From Bacillus pumilus (GTDB taxonomy: Bacteria; Bacillota; Bacilli; Bacillales; Bacillaceae), in NCBI RefSeq assembly GCF_003431975.1, contig NZ_CP027116.1, positions 1,364,001 through 1,428,000 of the forward strand: a DNA stretch of 64,000 nucleotides. Direction: 5' to 3'. Both the position numbers and the translations under genes were made by a program. The notes under the pieces were generated by a model. The model was given only the letters and a program-made list of their open reading frames with translations, searched no databases and was not told the origin of the DNA. Below, piece after piece: positions 1 to 8,588 of this stretch; position 1 is the stretch's first letter, and every line of letters starts with the position of its first letter.

Positions 1-2
1 TA

Positions 3-215
3 GGGGCTGAACAAAGTAAAAAGGCCGTTGCCCAATTTGTGAAAGATAGAAGGTTTGCATTCCCAGTCATTCTTGATGAGCATGGAGAAATGATGAAAAA
101 ATACCATATCATCACCATTCCAACCACCTTTTTAATGAATGAAAAAGGGGAAGTAGTGAAAAATCATGTCGGACCATTGACGAAAAAACAAATCAAAGAG
201 TGGACAGATTTGTAG
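3..215 (+). CDS. stoA: Thiol-disulfide oxidoreductase StoA, 3' end (partial)
   Basis: The window opens inside this gene; the last 70 codons read through to TAG at 213-215. The fragment holds the C-terminal half of a thioredoxin-fold protein, with the cis-proline region ITIPTTF and the pattern EKGEVV-x-HVGP that follows it in TlpA/ResA-like proteins. The redox CxxC would lie upstream, outside the window. In B. subtilis StoA is membrane-anchored, faces outward and reduces disulfides during spore cortex synthesis; its position next to the zosA/pfeT gene is the same here. The identification rests on fold and synteny. A dispersed repeat and then a rho-independent terminator follow the stop. Confidence 0.75.
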   Translation, partial: GAEQSKKAVAQFVKDRRFAFPVILDEHGEMMKKYHIITIPTTFLMNEKGEVVKNHVGPLTKKQIKEWTDL

Positions 216-231
216 AACGAAATTTCCTTTT

Positions 232-339
232 GCGTGTGATAGAAAGCCTTTGCAGTGCTACTTTTGCGGAGCGAATTTGTCATTCGTGAGCACCAGCACG
301 CAGACCTGACAAAGAATGCGAGGGTTTGTCTACACGCTG
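232..339 (+). repeat. Dispersed palindromic repeat, copy 1 (about 108 bp)
   Basis: This segment matches the reverse complement of 15616-15736 over most of its length, including shared blocks such as GCGGAGCGAATTTG and GCGAGGGTTTGTCTACACG. Its ends are imperfect inverted repeats (GCGTGTGATAGAAA against TTTGTCTACACGCTG), so the transcript could fold into a long hairpin. It lies between the stoA stop and its terminator. Compared with copy 2 it lacks about 13 bp in the left arm. No protein-coding content is seen. The mobility class is unknown; it looks like a MITE- or REP-type element. Confidence 0.8.
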
Positions 340-340
340 C

Positions 341-374
341 AAGAACCAAGGATCATTCCTTTGGTTCTTTTTTT
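341..374 (+). terminator. Rho-independent terminator after stoA
   Basis: The arm AAGAACCAAGGA pairs with TCCTTTGGTTCTT with one bulged base, and a run of seven T follows. It is placed after the dispersed repeat, so stoA transcripts would carry the repeat in their 3' untranslated region. Confidence 0.8.
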
Positions 375-441
375 AGTGTTCAATTGCTTTTCATCTGAAT
401 AAACTGAGCTCAGAAGAAAATGGATTGGTCTATGATAATAA

Positions 442-456
442 TGATAATTATTATCA
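442..456. promoter_or_regulatory. Fur box upstream of pfeT
   Basis: TGATAATTATTATCA is a perfect 15-bp 7-1-7 Fur consensus (TGATAATNATTATCA). It lies 9 bp upstream of a PerR box and about 25 bp upstream of the -35 element. In B. subtilis Fur is reported to activate the PerR-repressed pfeT gene, and this position is compatible with activation. Confidence 0.75.
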
Positions 457-464
457 AGAAGAAA

Positions 465-479
465 TTATAATAATTATTA
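465..479. promoter_or_regulatory. PerR box upstream of pfeT
   Basis: TTATAATAATTATTA matches the PerR consensus TTATAATNATTATAA at every position except the fourteenth. It abuts the -35 hexamer at 481, a position suited to peroxide-relieved repression. Confidence 0.75.
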
Positions 480-480
480 A

Positions 481-508
481 TTGAAAATTGATGAGAACCT
501 GTTATAAT
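481..508 (+). promoter_or_regulatory. Sigma-A promoter of pfeT
   Basis: The -35 TTGAAA (481-486) and -10 TATAAT (503-508) are separated by 16 bp. This leaves a leader of about 105 nt. The leader contains a 10-codon ORF at 572-604 that ends just before the pfeT ribosome binding site; no function is claimed for it. Confidence 0.7.
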
Positions 509-620
509 GAATTACGGACCTAAAAAAAGCTTGAAATAGCAGAAAATATAGATGAAAAAAGGAAACGGGCAATGATTGATGATGTGAAAACCATTATCAA
601 TTAGAGAGGAGAAAACAATC

Positions 621-2540
621 ATGAATGAGAATACAGCACTTTATCAAACAACAAATCAAAAGGAATCGAAATGGGCCCTTCATCGATGGGCACAGCATGG
701 AGAATTAATAGCAGCAGGTATCTCAGGGATTCTCATTTTGATTGGATGGATTTTAAAGGACGAGAGTATGTGGAGTATTCCTTTATTTATCCTTGCGTTT
801 ATTATTGGAGGTTTTGCAAAGGCGAAGGAAGGAATTGAAGAAACGATTTCCTCTAAAGCCTTGAATGTTGAACTATTAATGATTTTCGCAGCAATAGGCT
901 CAGCGATCATTGGATATTGGGCAGAGGGCGCGATCTTAATTTTTATTTTCTCGCTTAGTGGTGCGCTTGAAACGTATACATCAAATAAAAGCAAGAAAGA
1001 TTTAACAGCTTTAATGAGTATCGCACCAGATGAAGCGACTTTAATTGAAGAAGATGGCTCGACCGTTCAAGTCGCTGCTGCATCTTTAACACCTGGTGAC
1101 CGTATCATGATCAAAGCTGGGGAACGTATTGCAGCAGATGGTGTGATTTTAAGCGGGAGAACAAGTGTGGATGAATCTGCACTTACGGGCGAGTCTGTGC
1201 CTCAGGAAAAAGGGCAGGGAGAAGACGTATTTGCAGGAACAGTGAACTTAAACGGTTCTTTAACAGTAGAAGTTACCAAACATAATGAAGAAACACTTTT
1301 CCATAAAATTATTAAACTTGTCGAATCGGCTCAGGAAAGTGTGTCGCCAAGCCAAGCATTTATTGAAAAATTCGAAGGTGCATATGTAAAAGGTGTACTG
1401 ATCACTGTCGCGATTTTAATGGTTCTGCCTCATTTTGTACTAGGCTGGAGCATGAGTGAAACCTTCTACCGCGCGATGGTATTTATGGTCGTCGCATCAC
1501 CTTGTGCGCTTGTTGCATCCATTATGCCAGCCGCACTGTCACTCATCTCAAACGGCGCAAGAAACGGTATGCTTGTGAAAGGAAGTGTCTTTTTAGAAAA
1601 GCTAGGCACAAGCAGCATGATTGCTTTTGATAAAACGGGAACGATTACGAGCGGAAAGCCAGCTGTAGAACAGGTTGTGCTGGCTGAAGGGCAAGAGGAA
1701 GCTGCTTTTTATCAGGCGCTTTATCAAATTGAAAGTCAATCAAACCACCCATTAGCGAAAGCGATCTCTGATATGGCAAAAGAGCACCAAGTCGAAAGAT
1801 CAGCACACGTCACCATTGAAGAAACCTCAGGCTTTGGTGTAAAAGCACAATTGAATGGAGCAACGTGGCGCATAGGGAAGAAAGACTTTGCCGGCAAGGC
1901 CTCTATGGACCGAGAGATTGAAGAGATGGGTGATCTTCTTTCTGAAAAAGGATATACAGTGGTGTATGTTCAGAAGGATGAAGAAGTTGTTGGCTGCCTT
2001 GGCCTTAAGGATCAAATGAGACCTGAAGCTAAAAAAATGATTCAGGAGCTGAATGAATTAGGCATTCAAACGGTCATGCTCACAGGAGATCAACAAAAAA
2101 CGGCTGAAGCCATTGCCCAGGAAGCCGGCATCCAAAAGGTTGTCGCTGAGTGTCTTCCAGATGAAAAAGTACATGAGGTCAATCAACTTAAAAAACAAGG
2201 TAACTCGATTATCATGGTAGGAGACGGAATAAATGATGCACCGGCACTTGCCACAGCAGATGTTGGAGTGGCAATGGGCGGAGGCACAGACGTGGCCTTA
2301 GAAACGGCGGATCTCATCTTAATGAAGAACAATTTAAATAACTTAACGAAGATGATCCGCCTTTCAAGAAAGATGAACCGAATCATTAAGCAAAATATTA
2401 TTTTCTCATTAACGGTGATTTGTCTGTTAATTTGTGCGAATTTCTTACAAGTGCTTGATTTGCCCTTTGGCGTCATCGGGCATGAAGGAAGTACGATTTT
2501 GGTCATTTTAAATGGACTGCGTCTGCTTCGTGCATCTTAA
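621..2540 (+). CDS. pfeT: P1B-type metal-exporting ATPase PfeT (ZosA/YkvW)
   Basis: This is a 639-residue P-type ATPase. Visible motifs are the SPC metal-site motif in a membrane helix (S293-P294-C295), the phosphorylation motif DKTGT at D337, the SNHPLAKA motif of heavy-metal ATPases, and the hinge GDGINDAP around 534-541. There is no N-terminal CxxC metal-binding domain, and SPC points to the P1B-4 group. The B. subtilis orthologue was first described as a zinc uptake protein (ZosA) and later as the Fe(II) efflux pump PfeT. The start has the ribosome binding site GAGAGGAG. The upstream Fur and PerR boxes fit a role against iron excess and peroxide. Confidence in the family is high; the metal is inferred from the orthologue. 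Confidence 0.92.
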   Translation: MNENTALYQTTNQKESKWALHRWAQHGELIAAGISGILILIGWILKDESMWSIPLFILAFIIGGFAKAKEGIEETISSKALNVELLMIFAAIGSAIIGYWAEGAILIFIFSLSGALETYTSNKSKKDLTALMSIAPDEATLIEEDGSTVQVAAASLTPGDRIMIKAGERIAADGVILSGRTSVDESALTGESVPQEKGQGEDVFAGTVNLNGSLTVEVTKHNEETLFHKIIKLVESAQESVSPSQAFIEKFEGAYVKGVLITVAILMVLPHFVLGWSMSETFYRAMVFMVVASPCALVASIMPAALSLISNGARNGMLVKGSVFLEKLGTSSMIAFDKTGTITSGKPAVEQVVLAEGQEEAAFYQALYQIESQSNHPLAKAISDMAKEHQVERSAHVTIEETSGFGVKAQLNGATWRIGKKDFAGKASMDREIEEMGDLLSEKGYTVVYVQKDEEVVGCLGLKDQMRPEAKKMIQELNELGIQTVMLTGDQQKTAEAIAQEAGIQKVVAECLPDEKVHEVNQLKKQGNSIIMVGDGINDAPALATADVGVAMGGGTDVALETADLILMKNNLNNLTKMIRLSRKMNRIIKQNIIFSLTVICLLICANFLQVLDLPFGVIGHEGSTILVILNGLRLLRAS

Positions 2541-2644
2541 GCAAATGATGATAGCGCACTTGGCTTCTGCCAGTGCGCTTTTGTGCGAAATATAGCAAAA
2601 ACTGATACAATAGATCAGTAGTAAAACGTGTGAGGAGGATCAAG

Positions 2645-3739
2645 ATGAACCGTATGAAGAGCTTGTCTTCTTGGCTAAAGGAAAAAGACATTCAAGGTGC
2701 ATTTATACATACAAAGGAAAATGTGTTTTATCTATCTGGATACTTCACAGAGCCGCATGAAAGAGTGATGGGTCTGTTTGTGTTTCAAGAGGCAGAGCCA
2801 TTTTTCATTTTGCCTAAAATGGAAATCGAGCAGGCAAAAAATGCTGGTTGGTCAGGAGATATCATCGGGTATGAAGACCATGAAAATCCGTTTGACTTCA
2901 TTCAGTCAGTCTTAGAAAAACGAGGCGTACGAGCGACTCGACTTGCGATTGAAAAAGAGTCGATTCCGCTTCAAAGAGCAGAGCAGCTCCAAGCTGCCAC
3001 CGGGTCGGAAATTTTCGTCAGGGCAGAAGAAGAGCTCAACCAATTAAGACTGATTAAAGATGAATCTGAAATTGCAACACTGAAAAAAGCCGCTCAATTG
3101 GCAGATGAAGGGGTAAAAATTGGGGTGAATGCCTTAAAAGAAGGAATCACCGAAACTGAAGTACTCGCTGTCATTGAATATGAGTTGAAGAAAAAAGGCA
3201 TTCAAGGCATGTCCTTTTCGACGATGGTTCTCTTTGGCGAAAAATCAGGCGAACCCCACGGAAATCCAGGGCAGGCAGCCTTAAAAAAAGGCGATTTTGT
3301 GTTATTTGACCTTGGTGTCATTGTTGATGGCTATTGTTCAGACATTACAAGAACATTCATCTATCAAGAAGCTTCTGACAAGCAAAAGGACATCTACCAA
3401 ACTGTCTTGAACGCAGAAATGGCAGCACTTGAAATGAGTAAGCCAGGTGTAAGAATTGGTGACTTAGACTTAAAAGCACGAGGGCTGATTACAGAAGCTG
3501 GATATGGGGAGTACTTCCCGCACCGCCTTGGGCATGGTCTAGGGGTGTCTGTTCATGAGTTTCCTTCTATGAGCCACGCGAATGATGATCTTCTGCAAGA
3601 AGGCATGGTGTATACGATTGAACCGGGGATCTATGTTCCAGGAGTCGGCGGTGTGAGAATTGAAGATGATGTACTGATCACAGCAGATGGTCCAGTCACT
3701 TTAACCAATTACCCAAAAGAGCTGACGATCATCAAGTAA
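2645..3739 (+). CDS. ykvY: M24B family Xaa-Pro dipeptidase YkvY
   Basis: The protein has 364 residues: an N-terminal creatinase-like domain (about 1-125), then a pita-bread metallopeptidase domain. Metal-ligand motifs are visible: DLGVIVDGYCSDITRTF, the LGHGLGVSVHEFP histidine, IEPGIY and RIEDD. The ATG at 2645 is preferred over an in-frame upstream start at 2630 because GAGGAGG at 2632-2638 is the ribosome binding site. The family cleaves Xaa-Pro dipeptides with two Mn or Co ions in the cytoplasm. It is a single gene closed by a strong terminator. Confidence 0.88.
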   Translation: MNRMKSLSSWLKEKDIQGAFIHTKENVFYLSGYFTEPHERVMGLFVFQEAEPFFILPKMEIEQAKNAGWSGDIIGYEDHENPFDFIQSVLEKRGVRATRLAIEKESIPLQRAEQLQAATGSEIFVRAEEELNQLRLIKDESEIATLKKAAQLADEGVKIGVNALKEGITETEVLAVIEYELKKKGIQGMSFSTMVLFGEKSGEPHGNPGQAALKKGDFVLFDLGVIVDGYCSDITRTFIYQEASDKQKDIYQTVLNAEMAALEMSKPGVRIGDLDLKARGLITEAGYGEYFPHRLGHGLGVSVHEFPSMSHANDDLLQEGMVYTIEPGIYVPGVGGVRIEDDVLITADGPVTLTNYPKELTIIK

Positions 3740-3740
3740 T

Positions 3741-3789
3741 AAAAAAATCACGATGAACGTCCATGTGGAAGTGTCATCGTGATTTTTTG
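3741..3789. terminator. Bidirectional terminator between ykvY and a small convergent gene
   Basis: AAAAATCACGATGA pairs with TCATCGTGATTTTTT around a 17-nt loop, and A/T runs on both sides suit both strands. It serves ykvY (+) and the 47-codon gene on the minus strand that ends at 3790. Confidence 0.85.
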
Positions 3790-3933
3790 TCACTCTTTTC
3801 GATCCTTATCAACAAAAAAATCATCAATTGATTGAAACGGTTTGATTTTATGTTCTTTTCCTAAAGGATGTAATGCAAAACGAGCAGAAAACAAAACAGT
3901 CATACATAATATCATCCATATGATAATACCCAT
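3790..3933 (-). CDS. Small single-pass membrane protein, 47 residues, unknown function
   Basis: Reading leftwards from ATG at 3933 gives a 47-residue protein. Residues 2-16 are strongly hydrophobic (GIIIWMILCMTVLF), followed by a basic/acidic tail ending DDFFVDKDRKE. The ribosome binding site AAAGGGG lies about 7 nt upstream and the gene ends at the ykvY terminator, so it has a complete gene layout. I do not recognise a named family. The topology suggests an N-terminal membrane anchor with a cytoplasmic tail. Confidence 0.6.
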   Translation of the reverse strand: MGIIIWMILCMTVLFSARFALHPLGKEHKIKPFQSIDDFFVDKDRKE

Positions 3934-4026
3934 CTTGAATTCCCCTTTCCATCCAGTGATTTGTTCAGCTCACATACATCTTAAAGTATGAAACGCTTAC
4001 CATATCAAGAGAAAGTAGGAGAAAAA

Positions 4027-5016
4027 ATGTCAAACATAAGGGAGATTGCGAAAAAAGCGGGCGTATCTGTCACAACCGTATCACGTGTGATGAATGATCA
4101 TCCTTATGTCAAAGAAGAAAAACGAGCGCGTGTGCTGCATGCGATGAAAGAACTCAAGTATACGAGAAACATTCAGGCTGTGCATTTAGCAAAGGGATAT
4201 TCGAATATGCTTGGCATTGTGCTCCCAACGATTGATCATTCTTATTTCAGCAGGCTTGTCACAGGGATTGCTGAAAAAGCGCAGTCGCATGGTATGCACT
4301 TTGCTTTGTTTCAAACAGGGTATGATCCTATAAAAGAAAAAGAAGCGTTAATGAGTTTAAAAGAACGACGTGTCGATGGATTAATCTTTTGCTCAAATGC
4401 GTTAAGTGACCGAGATATTTTAAACTGGCAGGAATCAGGTCCGATTATTTTTTGCCATCCTACGCCATGTGAAAACTGCTCCACGGTATCCATTGCGCAT
4501 GATCAAGCATTTAAAGAAGGGCTGCACCATTTAGCATCAAGCGGACATCAGCGAATCGCGATTGTTTTAGCCAGAATAGAAGGGGCAAACAGCCAGTCGC
4601 GTATTCAAGCTTATCAAGATATGATGAAATCGCTCGGACAGGACATTGATGAAAAATGGATCATCGAGGGGAAGCTGACGCTTTTTGATGGAAAACAATT
4701 ATTTTCAGAGTGGCAGGAGATGAAGAATCGCCCTACAGCACTATTCATCACAAATGACGACGTATCAGCAGGCTTTTTATTAGAGGCGCAGCGTCATGCC
4801 ATAAAAGCAGGAGAATTACCAGCGATACTCGGCTTTCAAAATGATTATTTGAGTGAAGCTTTGGGAATTTCCAGCATTGATATTCCGCTGAAACGCATGG
4901 GGCAGGAAGCGTTTGACTTGTTCGACCGGGCGATAAAGGGAGAGGCACCAGAAAAAAGAATGCTACCATTTCGCCTAATCGAGCGAACGACAACCGTTTT
5001 CAAAAACAATCGTTGA
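4027..5016 (+). CDS. ykvZ: LacI/GalR-family transcriptional regulator YkvZ
   Basis: The protein has 329 residues. An N-terminal helix-turn-helix (IREIAKKAGVSVTTVSRVMN, about 4-23) and hinge helix are followed by a periplasmic-binding-protein-like sensor domain. The start at 4027 follows GTAGGAG and puts the DNA-binding domain at the usual position, unlike the in-frame ATG at 3988. It has no sugar operon beside it; the neighbour downstream is glcT. TGAAACGCTTACCA at 3989-4002 resembles a LacI-type operator and may be an autoregulatory site. The ligand is unknown. Confidence 0.85.
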   Translation: MSNIREIAKKAGVSVTTVSRVMNDHPYVKEEKRARVLHAMKELKYTRNIQAVHLAKGYSNMLGIVLPTIDHSYFSRLVTGIAEKAQSHGMHFALFQTGYDPIKEKEALMSLKERRVDGLIFCSNALSDRDILNWQESGPIIFCHPTPCENCSTVSIAHDQAFKEGLHHLASSGHQRIAIVLARIEGANSQSRIQAYQDMMKSLGQDIDEKWIIEGKLTLFDGKQLFSEWQEMKNRPTALFITNDDVSAGFLLEAQRHAIKAGELPAILGFQNDYLSEALGISSIDIPLKRMGQEAFDLFDRAIKGEAPEKRMLPFRLIERTTTVFKNNR

Positions 5017-5042
5017 CGCGCGTTTCATCTGTTTTGTACGAT
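5013..5042 (+). promoter_or_regulatory. Probable promoter of glcT
   Basis: TTGACG (5013-5018) and TACGAT (5037-5042) are spaced by 18 bp, starting at the stop codon of ykvZ. The glcT ribosome binding site follows about 20 bp downstream. Confidence 0.5.
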
Positions 5043-5077
5043 AAGAAGGATTGAAGAAGAAGGAGGTGGGGATGTTC

Positions 5078-5926
5078 ATGGAATCCTTCACCGTTGATAA
5101 AGCGTTAAATAATAATGTCATCATCGCAAGGCACCCTTCTTACGATGAAGTGGTTCTGATTGGAAAAGGAATCGGCTTCGGGAAAAAATCGGGTGACGTT
5201 CTCGATCAAGATACATTTGAAAAAATGTTTGTATTAAAAAACACAAAGGAACAAACAGAATATAAGCAGCTGCTTCATCACATTGATGAGAACATGATCG
5301 AGCTTGCCAATGACGTCATTTATCATATACGAGAAAAAATGGGACATCGTTTGAATGAGCATATTCATATTGCCCTGACTGACCATATTGCCTTTAGTTT
5401 TAAGCGGGTGCAGCAAGGATATGATATCACCAATCCCTTTATGCTTGAGACGAAGTCTCTATATCCAAAAGAATACGAGGTCGCAAAAGAAGTCGTTGAA
5501 CTCATTAACGAGCGTCCTGATGTCGAAACAAAGCTGCCAGAAGGAGAGATTGGCTTTATTGCGCTCCATATTCACTCGGCTTTGACGAATCGGCCCTTAT
5601 CTGAGGTAAACCGTCATTCGCAGCTTATTACGCAGATGGTCCAAGTCATAGAAGATTCATTTCATATGAAAGTAGACCGAGAAAGCATTCATTATTTACG
5701 CTTATTACGCCATATTACGTTTTCAATTGAGCGCATTAAACGGGAAGAATCATTAGAGGAGCCAGAAAAATTGCTTCATCTATTGAAAAATGAATATCCT
5801 TTATGCTACAATACTGCTTGGAAAATGATCAAAATTTTGCAACATGCATTGAAAAAGCCTGTACAGGATGCAGAGGCTGTCTACCTGACACTTCATCTGT
5901 ACAGATTGACAAGTAAAATTTCATAG
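5078..5926 (+). CDS. glcT: Transcriptional antiterminator GlcT
   Basis: The protein has 282 residues in the BglG/SacY family: an RNA-binding CAT domain (about 1-60) and two PTS regulation domains with conserved histidines (HIHIALTDHIAF in PRD1, FIALHIHSAL at its end, and YLTLHLYRL in PRD2). ATG at 5078 is chosen because AAGGAGG at 5060-5066 lies at normal spacing from it and the start matches the B. subtilis length; 5072 is an alternative. GlcT binds the RAT sequence in the ptsG leader when glucose is transported and prevents termination. PtsG and HPr phosphorylate its PRDs. Its RAT target is immediately downstream at 5937. Confidence 0.92.
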   Translation: MESFTVDKALNNNVIIARHPSYDEVVLIGKGIGFGKKSGDVLDQDTFEKMFVLKNTKEQTEYKQLLHHIDENMIELANDVIYHIREKMGHRLNEHIHIALTDHIAFSFKRVQQGYDITNPFMLETKSLYPKEYEVAKEVVELINERPDVETKLPEGEIGFIALHIHSALTNRPLSEVNRHSQLITQMVQVIEDSFHMKVDRESIHYLRLLRHITFSIERIKREESLEEPEKLLHLLKNEYPLCYNTAWKMIKILQHALKKPVQDAEAVYLTLHLYRLTSKIS

Positions 5927-5936
5927 TTTCCCTGAA

Positions 5937-5965
5937 ACGTGTAACTGATTCGATCAGGCATGAGT
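5937..5965 (+). promoter_or_regulatory. RAT antiterminator element of ptsG
   Basis: The leader contains GTGTAACTGATTCGATCAGG, which folds as the short imperfect hairpin typical of ribonucleic antiterminator targets of BglG-family proteins. Its 3' arm overlaps the 5' arm of the terminator that starts at 5956, so the two structures exclude each other. Confidence 0.85.
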
Positions 5966-6031
5966 GACTTAAGGTAAATACAGGATAAGATCCTGTTATT
6001 TGCGCAACCTTATATCACCATGCCTTTTTTT
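5956..6031 (+). terminator. GlcT-controlled terminator in the ptsG leader
   Basis: AGGCATG, GTGA and TAAGGT pair with ACCTTA, TCAC and CATGCCT, followed by seven T. The apical region contains a second small hairpin (CAGGAT/ATCCTG). Transcription stops here unless GlcT stabilises the overlapping RAT element. Confidence 0.85.
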
Positions 6032-6128
6032 GTGTTTGAAAGTGAAATGTAAACGGTTAATTATGAAATGTATGTCAAGGAGCGTCCCACATGTATGTTG
6101 TAAGCGAAAACAAAAGGAGGTTCAACCA

Positions 6129-8228
6129 GTGTTTAAATCACTTTTTGGTGTGTTGCAAAAAATTGGACGAGCACTTATGCTTCCAGTTGCGATCCTTCCT
6201 GCCGCTGGTATTTTACTAGCACTTGGGAATGCGATGCAAAATCCGCAGCTGATTGATGTCGCTCAATTTTTAAGCAACGATACAATTCAGCTTGTTGCAA
6301 GTGTCATGGAAAATGCGGGGAACATTGTCTTCTCAAATCTTCCGCTCTTATTTGCTGTAGGGGTTGCCATCGGTCTTGCCAATGGAGACGGAGTGGCAGG
6401 GATTGCCGCAATTATCGGTTACCTTGTCATGAACGTGACGATGAGTGCCGTGTTAATGGCGAACGGCTCGATTCCATCCGATTCAATCAAATTGGCTAAG
6501 TTTTTCAAGGAAAGTCATCCAGCATATATTAATATGCTTGGCATTCCGACCTTGTCTACCGGCGTCTTCGGCGGGATTATTGTCGGGGTATTAGCAGCTT
6601 ATATGTTCAATAAATTTTATAAAATTGAGCTTCCACAATATCTCGGCTTCTTTGCTGGAAAACGTTTTGTTCCAATCGTTACATCTATTTCTGCACTTAT
6701 TTTAGGGCTTTTGATGCTCGTCATTTGGCCGCCAATCCAAGGTGCACTGAACTCGTTTTCAACAGGACTGCTTGCAGCGAATGAGCCGCTTGCTGCCTTT
6801 GTATTCGGTGTAATTGAACGCTCACTGATTCCGTTTGGTCTGCATCACATTTTCTACTCGCCATTCTGGTATGAGTTCTTTAGCTATAAGAGCTTATCAG
6901 GAGAGCTTGTCCGTGGTGATCAGCGTATCTTCATGGCGCAGATCAAAGATGGTGTTCAGCTGACAGCTGGTACATTCATGACAGGGAAATATCCGTTTAT
7001 GATGTTTGGTCTGCCAGCAGCAGCACTAGCGATTTACCATGAAGCAAAACCAAAGAACAAAAAGCTTGTCGCTGGTATTATGGGATCAGCAGCCCTGACT
7101 TCTTTCTTAACAGGGATTACTGAACCGCTCGAATTCTCGTTCTTGTTTGTTGCACCAGTATTATTTGCCATCCACTGTGTATTTGCTGGATTATCCTTTA
7201 TGATAATGGATATTCTAAACGTGAAAATCGGTATGACCTTCTCAGGAGGACTAATTGACTTCTTCCTATTCGGTATCTTGCCAAACAGAACCGCTTGGTG
7301 GCTTGTCATTCCAGTTGGTCTCGTACTTGCTGCTATTTATTACTTCGGATTTAGATTTGCCATTCGCAAATTTAATCTGAAAACGCCAGGCCGCGAGGAT
7401 GAAGCAGCAGACGGTGCAGATAGTGCTAAGTCTGAAAAGGGTAATGACTTACCTTATGAAATTCTTGAAGCAATGGGTGACCAAGAAAACATCAAACACC
7501 TTGATGCTTGTATTACGCGTTTACGTGTCACTGTTAATGATCAGAAGAAAGTGGACAAGGACCGCTTGAAAAAGCTTGGCGCTTCAGGTGTTCTCGAAGT
7601 AGGGAACAACATTCAGGCCATTTTCGGTCCACGCTCTGATAATTTAAAAACACAAATGCAGGACATTATTGCAGGCCGCACGCCTCGCCCAGCGAAAGAC
7701 CCTTCTGCAAAAGAAGAAGTCAGCCAGCAGGTCGAAGAAGTCATTGCAAAACCGCTTCAAAACGAGCAAGGTGAAGAAATCTTTGCTTCACCAATTACAG
7801 GGGAGCTTCATCCAATTACAGATGTACCAGATCAAGTATTCTCAGGGAAAATGATGGGTGACGGCTTCGCCATCTTGCCAACAGATGGAACGGTGGTTTC
7901 TCCAGTGAAAGGGAAGATCTTGAATGTATTCCCTACGAAGCACGCAATTGGCCTGCAATCTGACGGTGGACTTGAAATATTAATCCACTTCGGTATTGAT
8001 ACGGTCAGCCTCAAAGGAGAAGGATTTGTTGCATTTGTACAAGAGGGAGATCAAGTAGAAATCGGTCAAAAACTCTTAGAGGTTGATATTGATAAAATTA
8101 AGTCGGAAGTACCATCTTTGATGACACCAATTGTATTTACCAACTTAAGTGAAGGACAATTTATTGACCTTCAAGAATCCGGTGAAATCAAAGCTGGTCA
8201 AGAAAACATCATGAAAATTTCAAAATAA
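6129..8228 (+). CDS. ptsG: Glucose-specific PTS permease EIICBA (PtsG)
   Basis: The start is GTG at 6129 behind AAAAGGAGG; the open frame extends upstream without a better start. The 699-residue protein has the order EIIC (membrane, about 1-420), EIIB with phosphorylatable C461 (CITRLRV), a linker, and EIIA with H620 (LIHFGIDTV). The length equals the B. subtilis protein. It imports and phosphorylates glucose using phosphate relayed from EI and HPr, encoded next. Expression is set by the GlcT/RAT switch upstream. The EIIC motif ITEPLEF is intact. Confidence 0.96.
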   Translation: MFKSLFGVLQKIGRALMLPVAILPAAGILLALGNAMQNPQLIDVAQFLSNDTIQLVASVMENAGNIVFSNLPLLFAVGVAIGLANGDGVAGIAAIIGYLVMNVTMSAVLMANGSIPSDSIKLAKFFKESHPAYINMLGIPTLSTGVFGGIIVGVLAAYMFNKFYKIELPQYLGFFAGKRFVPIVTSISALILGLLMLVIWPPIQGALNSFSTGLLAANEPLAAFVFGVIERSLIPFGLHHIFYSPFWYEFFSYKSLSGELVRGDQRIFMAQIKDGVQLTAGTFMTGKYPFMMFGLPAAALAIYHEAKPKNKKLVAGIMGSAALTSFLTGITEPLEFSFLFVAPVLFAIHCVFAGLSFMIMDILNVKIGMTFSGGLIDFFLFGILPNRTAWWLVIPVGLVLAAIYYFGFRFAIRKFNLKTPGREDEAADGADSAKSEKGNDLPYEILEAMGDQENIKHLDACITRLRVTVNDQKKVDKDRLKKLGASGVLEVGNNIQAIFGPRSDNLKTQMQDIIAGRTPRPAKDPSAKEEVSQQVEEVIAKPLQNEQGEEIFASPITGELHPITDVPDQVFSGKMMGDGFAILPTDGTVVSPVKGKILNVFPTKHAIGLQSDGGLEILIHFGIDTVSLKGEGFVAFVQEGDQVEIGQKLLEVDIDKIKSEVPSLMTPIVFTNLSEGQFIDLQESGEIKAGQENIMKISK

Positions 8229-8236
8229 TTTTCATA

Positions 8237-8270
8237 ACTGCCGTTCTTGTTAGATGACAAGCTCGGCAGT
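8237..8270 (+). other. Intercistronic hairpin between ptsG and ptsH
   Basis: ACTGCCG and CTTGT pair with ACAAG and CGGCAGT around a six-base loop, with no U-run after it. It may be a processing or stability element or a weak attenuator. A possible -10 (TATAAT, 8275-8280) follows it, so ptsHI could also have their own promoter; I see no good -35 for it. Confidence 0.5.
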
Positions 8271-8321
8271 ATGATATAATATTGTGGATGTATTAATTGT
8301 ATAAAAAGGAGATTGATAAAA

Positions 8322-8588
8322 ATGGCTCAACAAACATTCAAAGTAACTGCAGATTCTGGAATTCACGCACGTCCTGCAACAGTTCTTGTACAAACTGCTA
8401 GTAAATATGATGCTGATATCAACTTAGAATATAATGGTAAAACAGTGAACCTGAAATCTATTATGGGTGTAATGTCTCTAGGAATTGCAAAAGGTGCTAC
8501 AATCACAATCTCTGCTTCTGGTTCTGATGAAAATGATGCACTTGCTGCGCTTAAAGACACAATGAAAAGTGAAGGCCTAGGCGAGTAA
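8322..8588 (+). CDS. ptsH: Phosphocarrier protein HPr
   Basis: The 88-residue HPr shows the EI phosphorylation site H15 in GIHARPA and the HPr-kinase site S46 in LKSIMGV. ATG at 8322 follows AAAAGGAGA. HPr passes phosphate from EI to all EIIs in the cytoplasm; its Ser46-phosphorylated form is the CcpA corepressor. It ends in TAATG, overlapping the ptsI start by one base. Confidence 0.97.
   Translation: MAQQTFKVTADSGIHARPATVLVQTASKYDADINLEYNGKTVNLKSIMGVMSLGIAKGATITISASGSDENDALAALKDTMKSEGLGE

Noticed and set aside
572..604. Ten-codon ORF in the pfeT leader as a regulatory peptide
   Set aside because: No good ribosome binding site and no amino acid pattern suggesting attenuation; the Fur/PerR sites explain regulation.
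680..994. Long open frames antisense to pfeT and many other genes
   Set aside because: They are shadows of strongly biased coding sequence and lack ribosome binding sites; the plus-strand products have full family motifs.
6048..6061. CcpA cre-like sequence TGTAAACGGTTAAT between the ptsG terminator and its start
   Set aside because: It matches 12 of 14 cre positions but lacks the conserved 3' CA, and it lies downstream of the attenuator where GlcT control is sufficient explanation.
8247..8280. Separate promoter for ptsHI
   Set aside because: TATAAT at 8275-8280 is good, but no -35 lies at 16-18 bp; the hairpin before it more likely affects mRNA stability.
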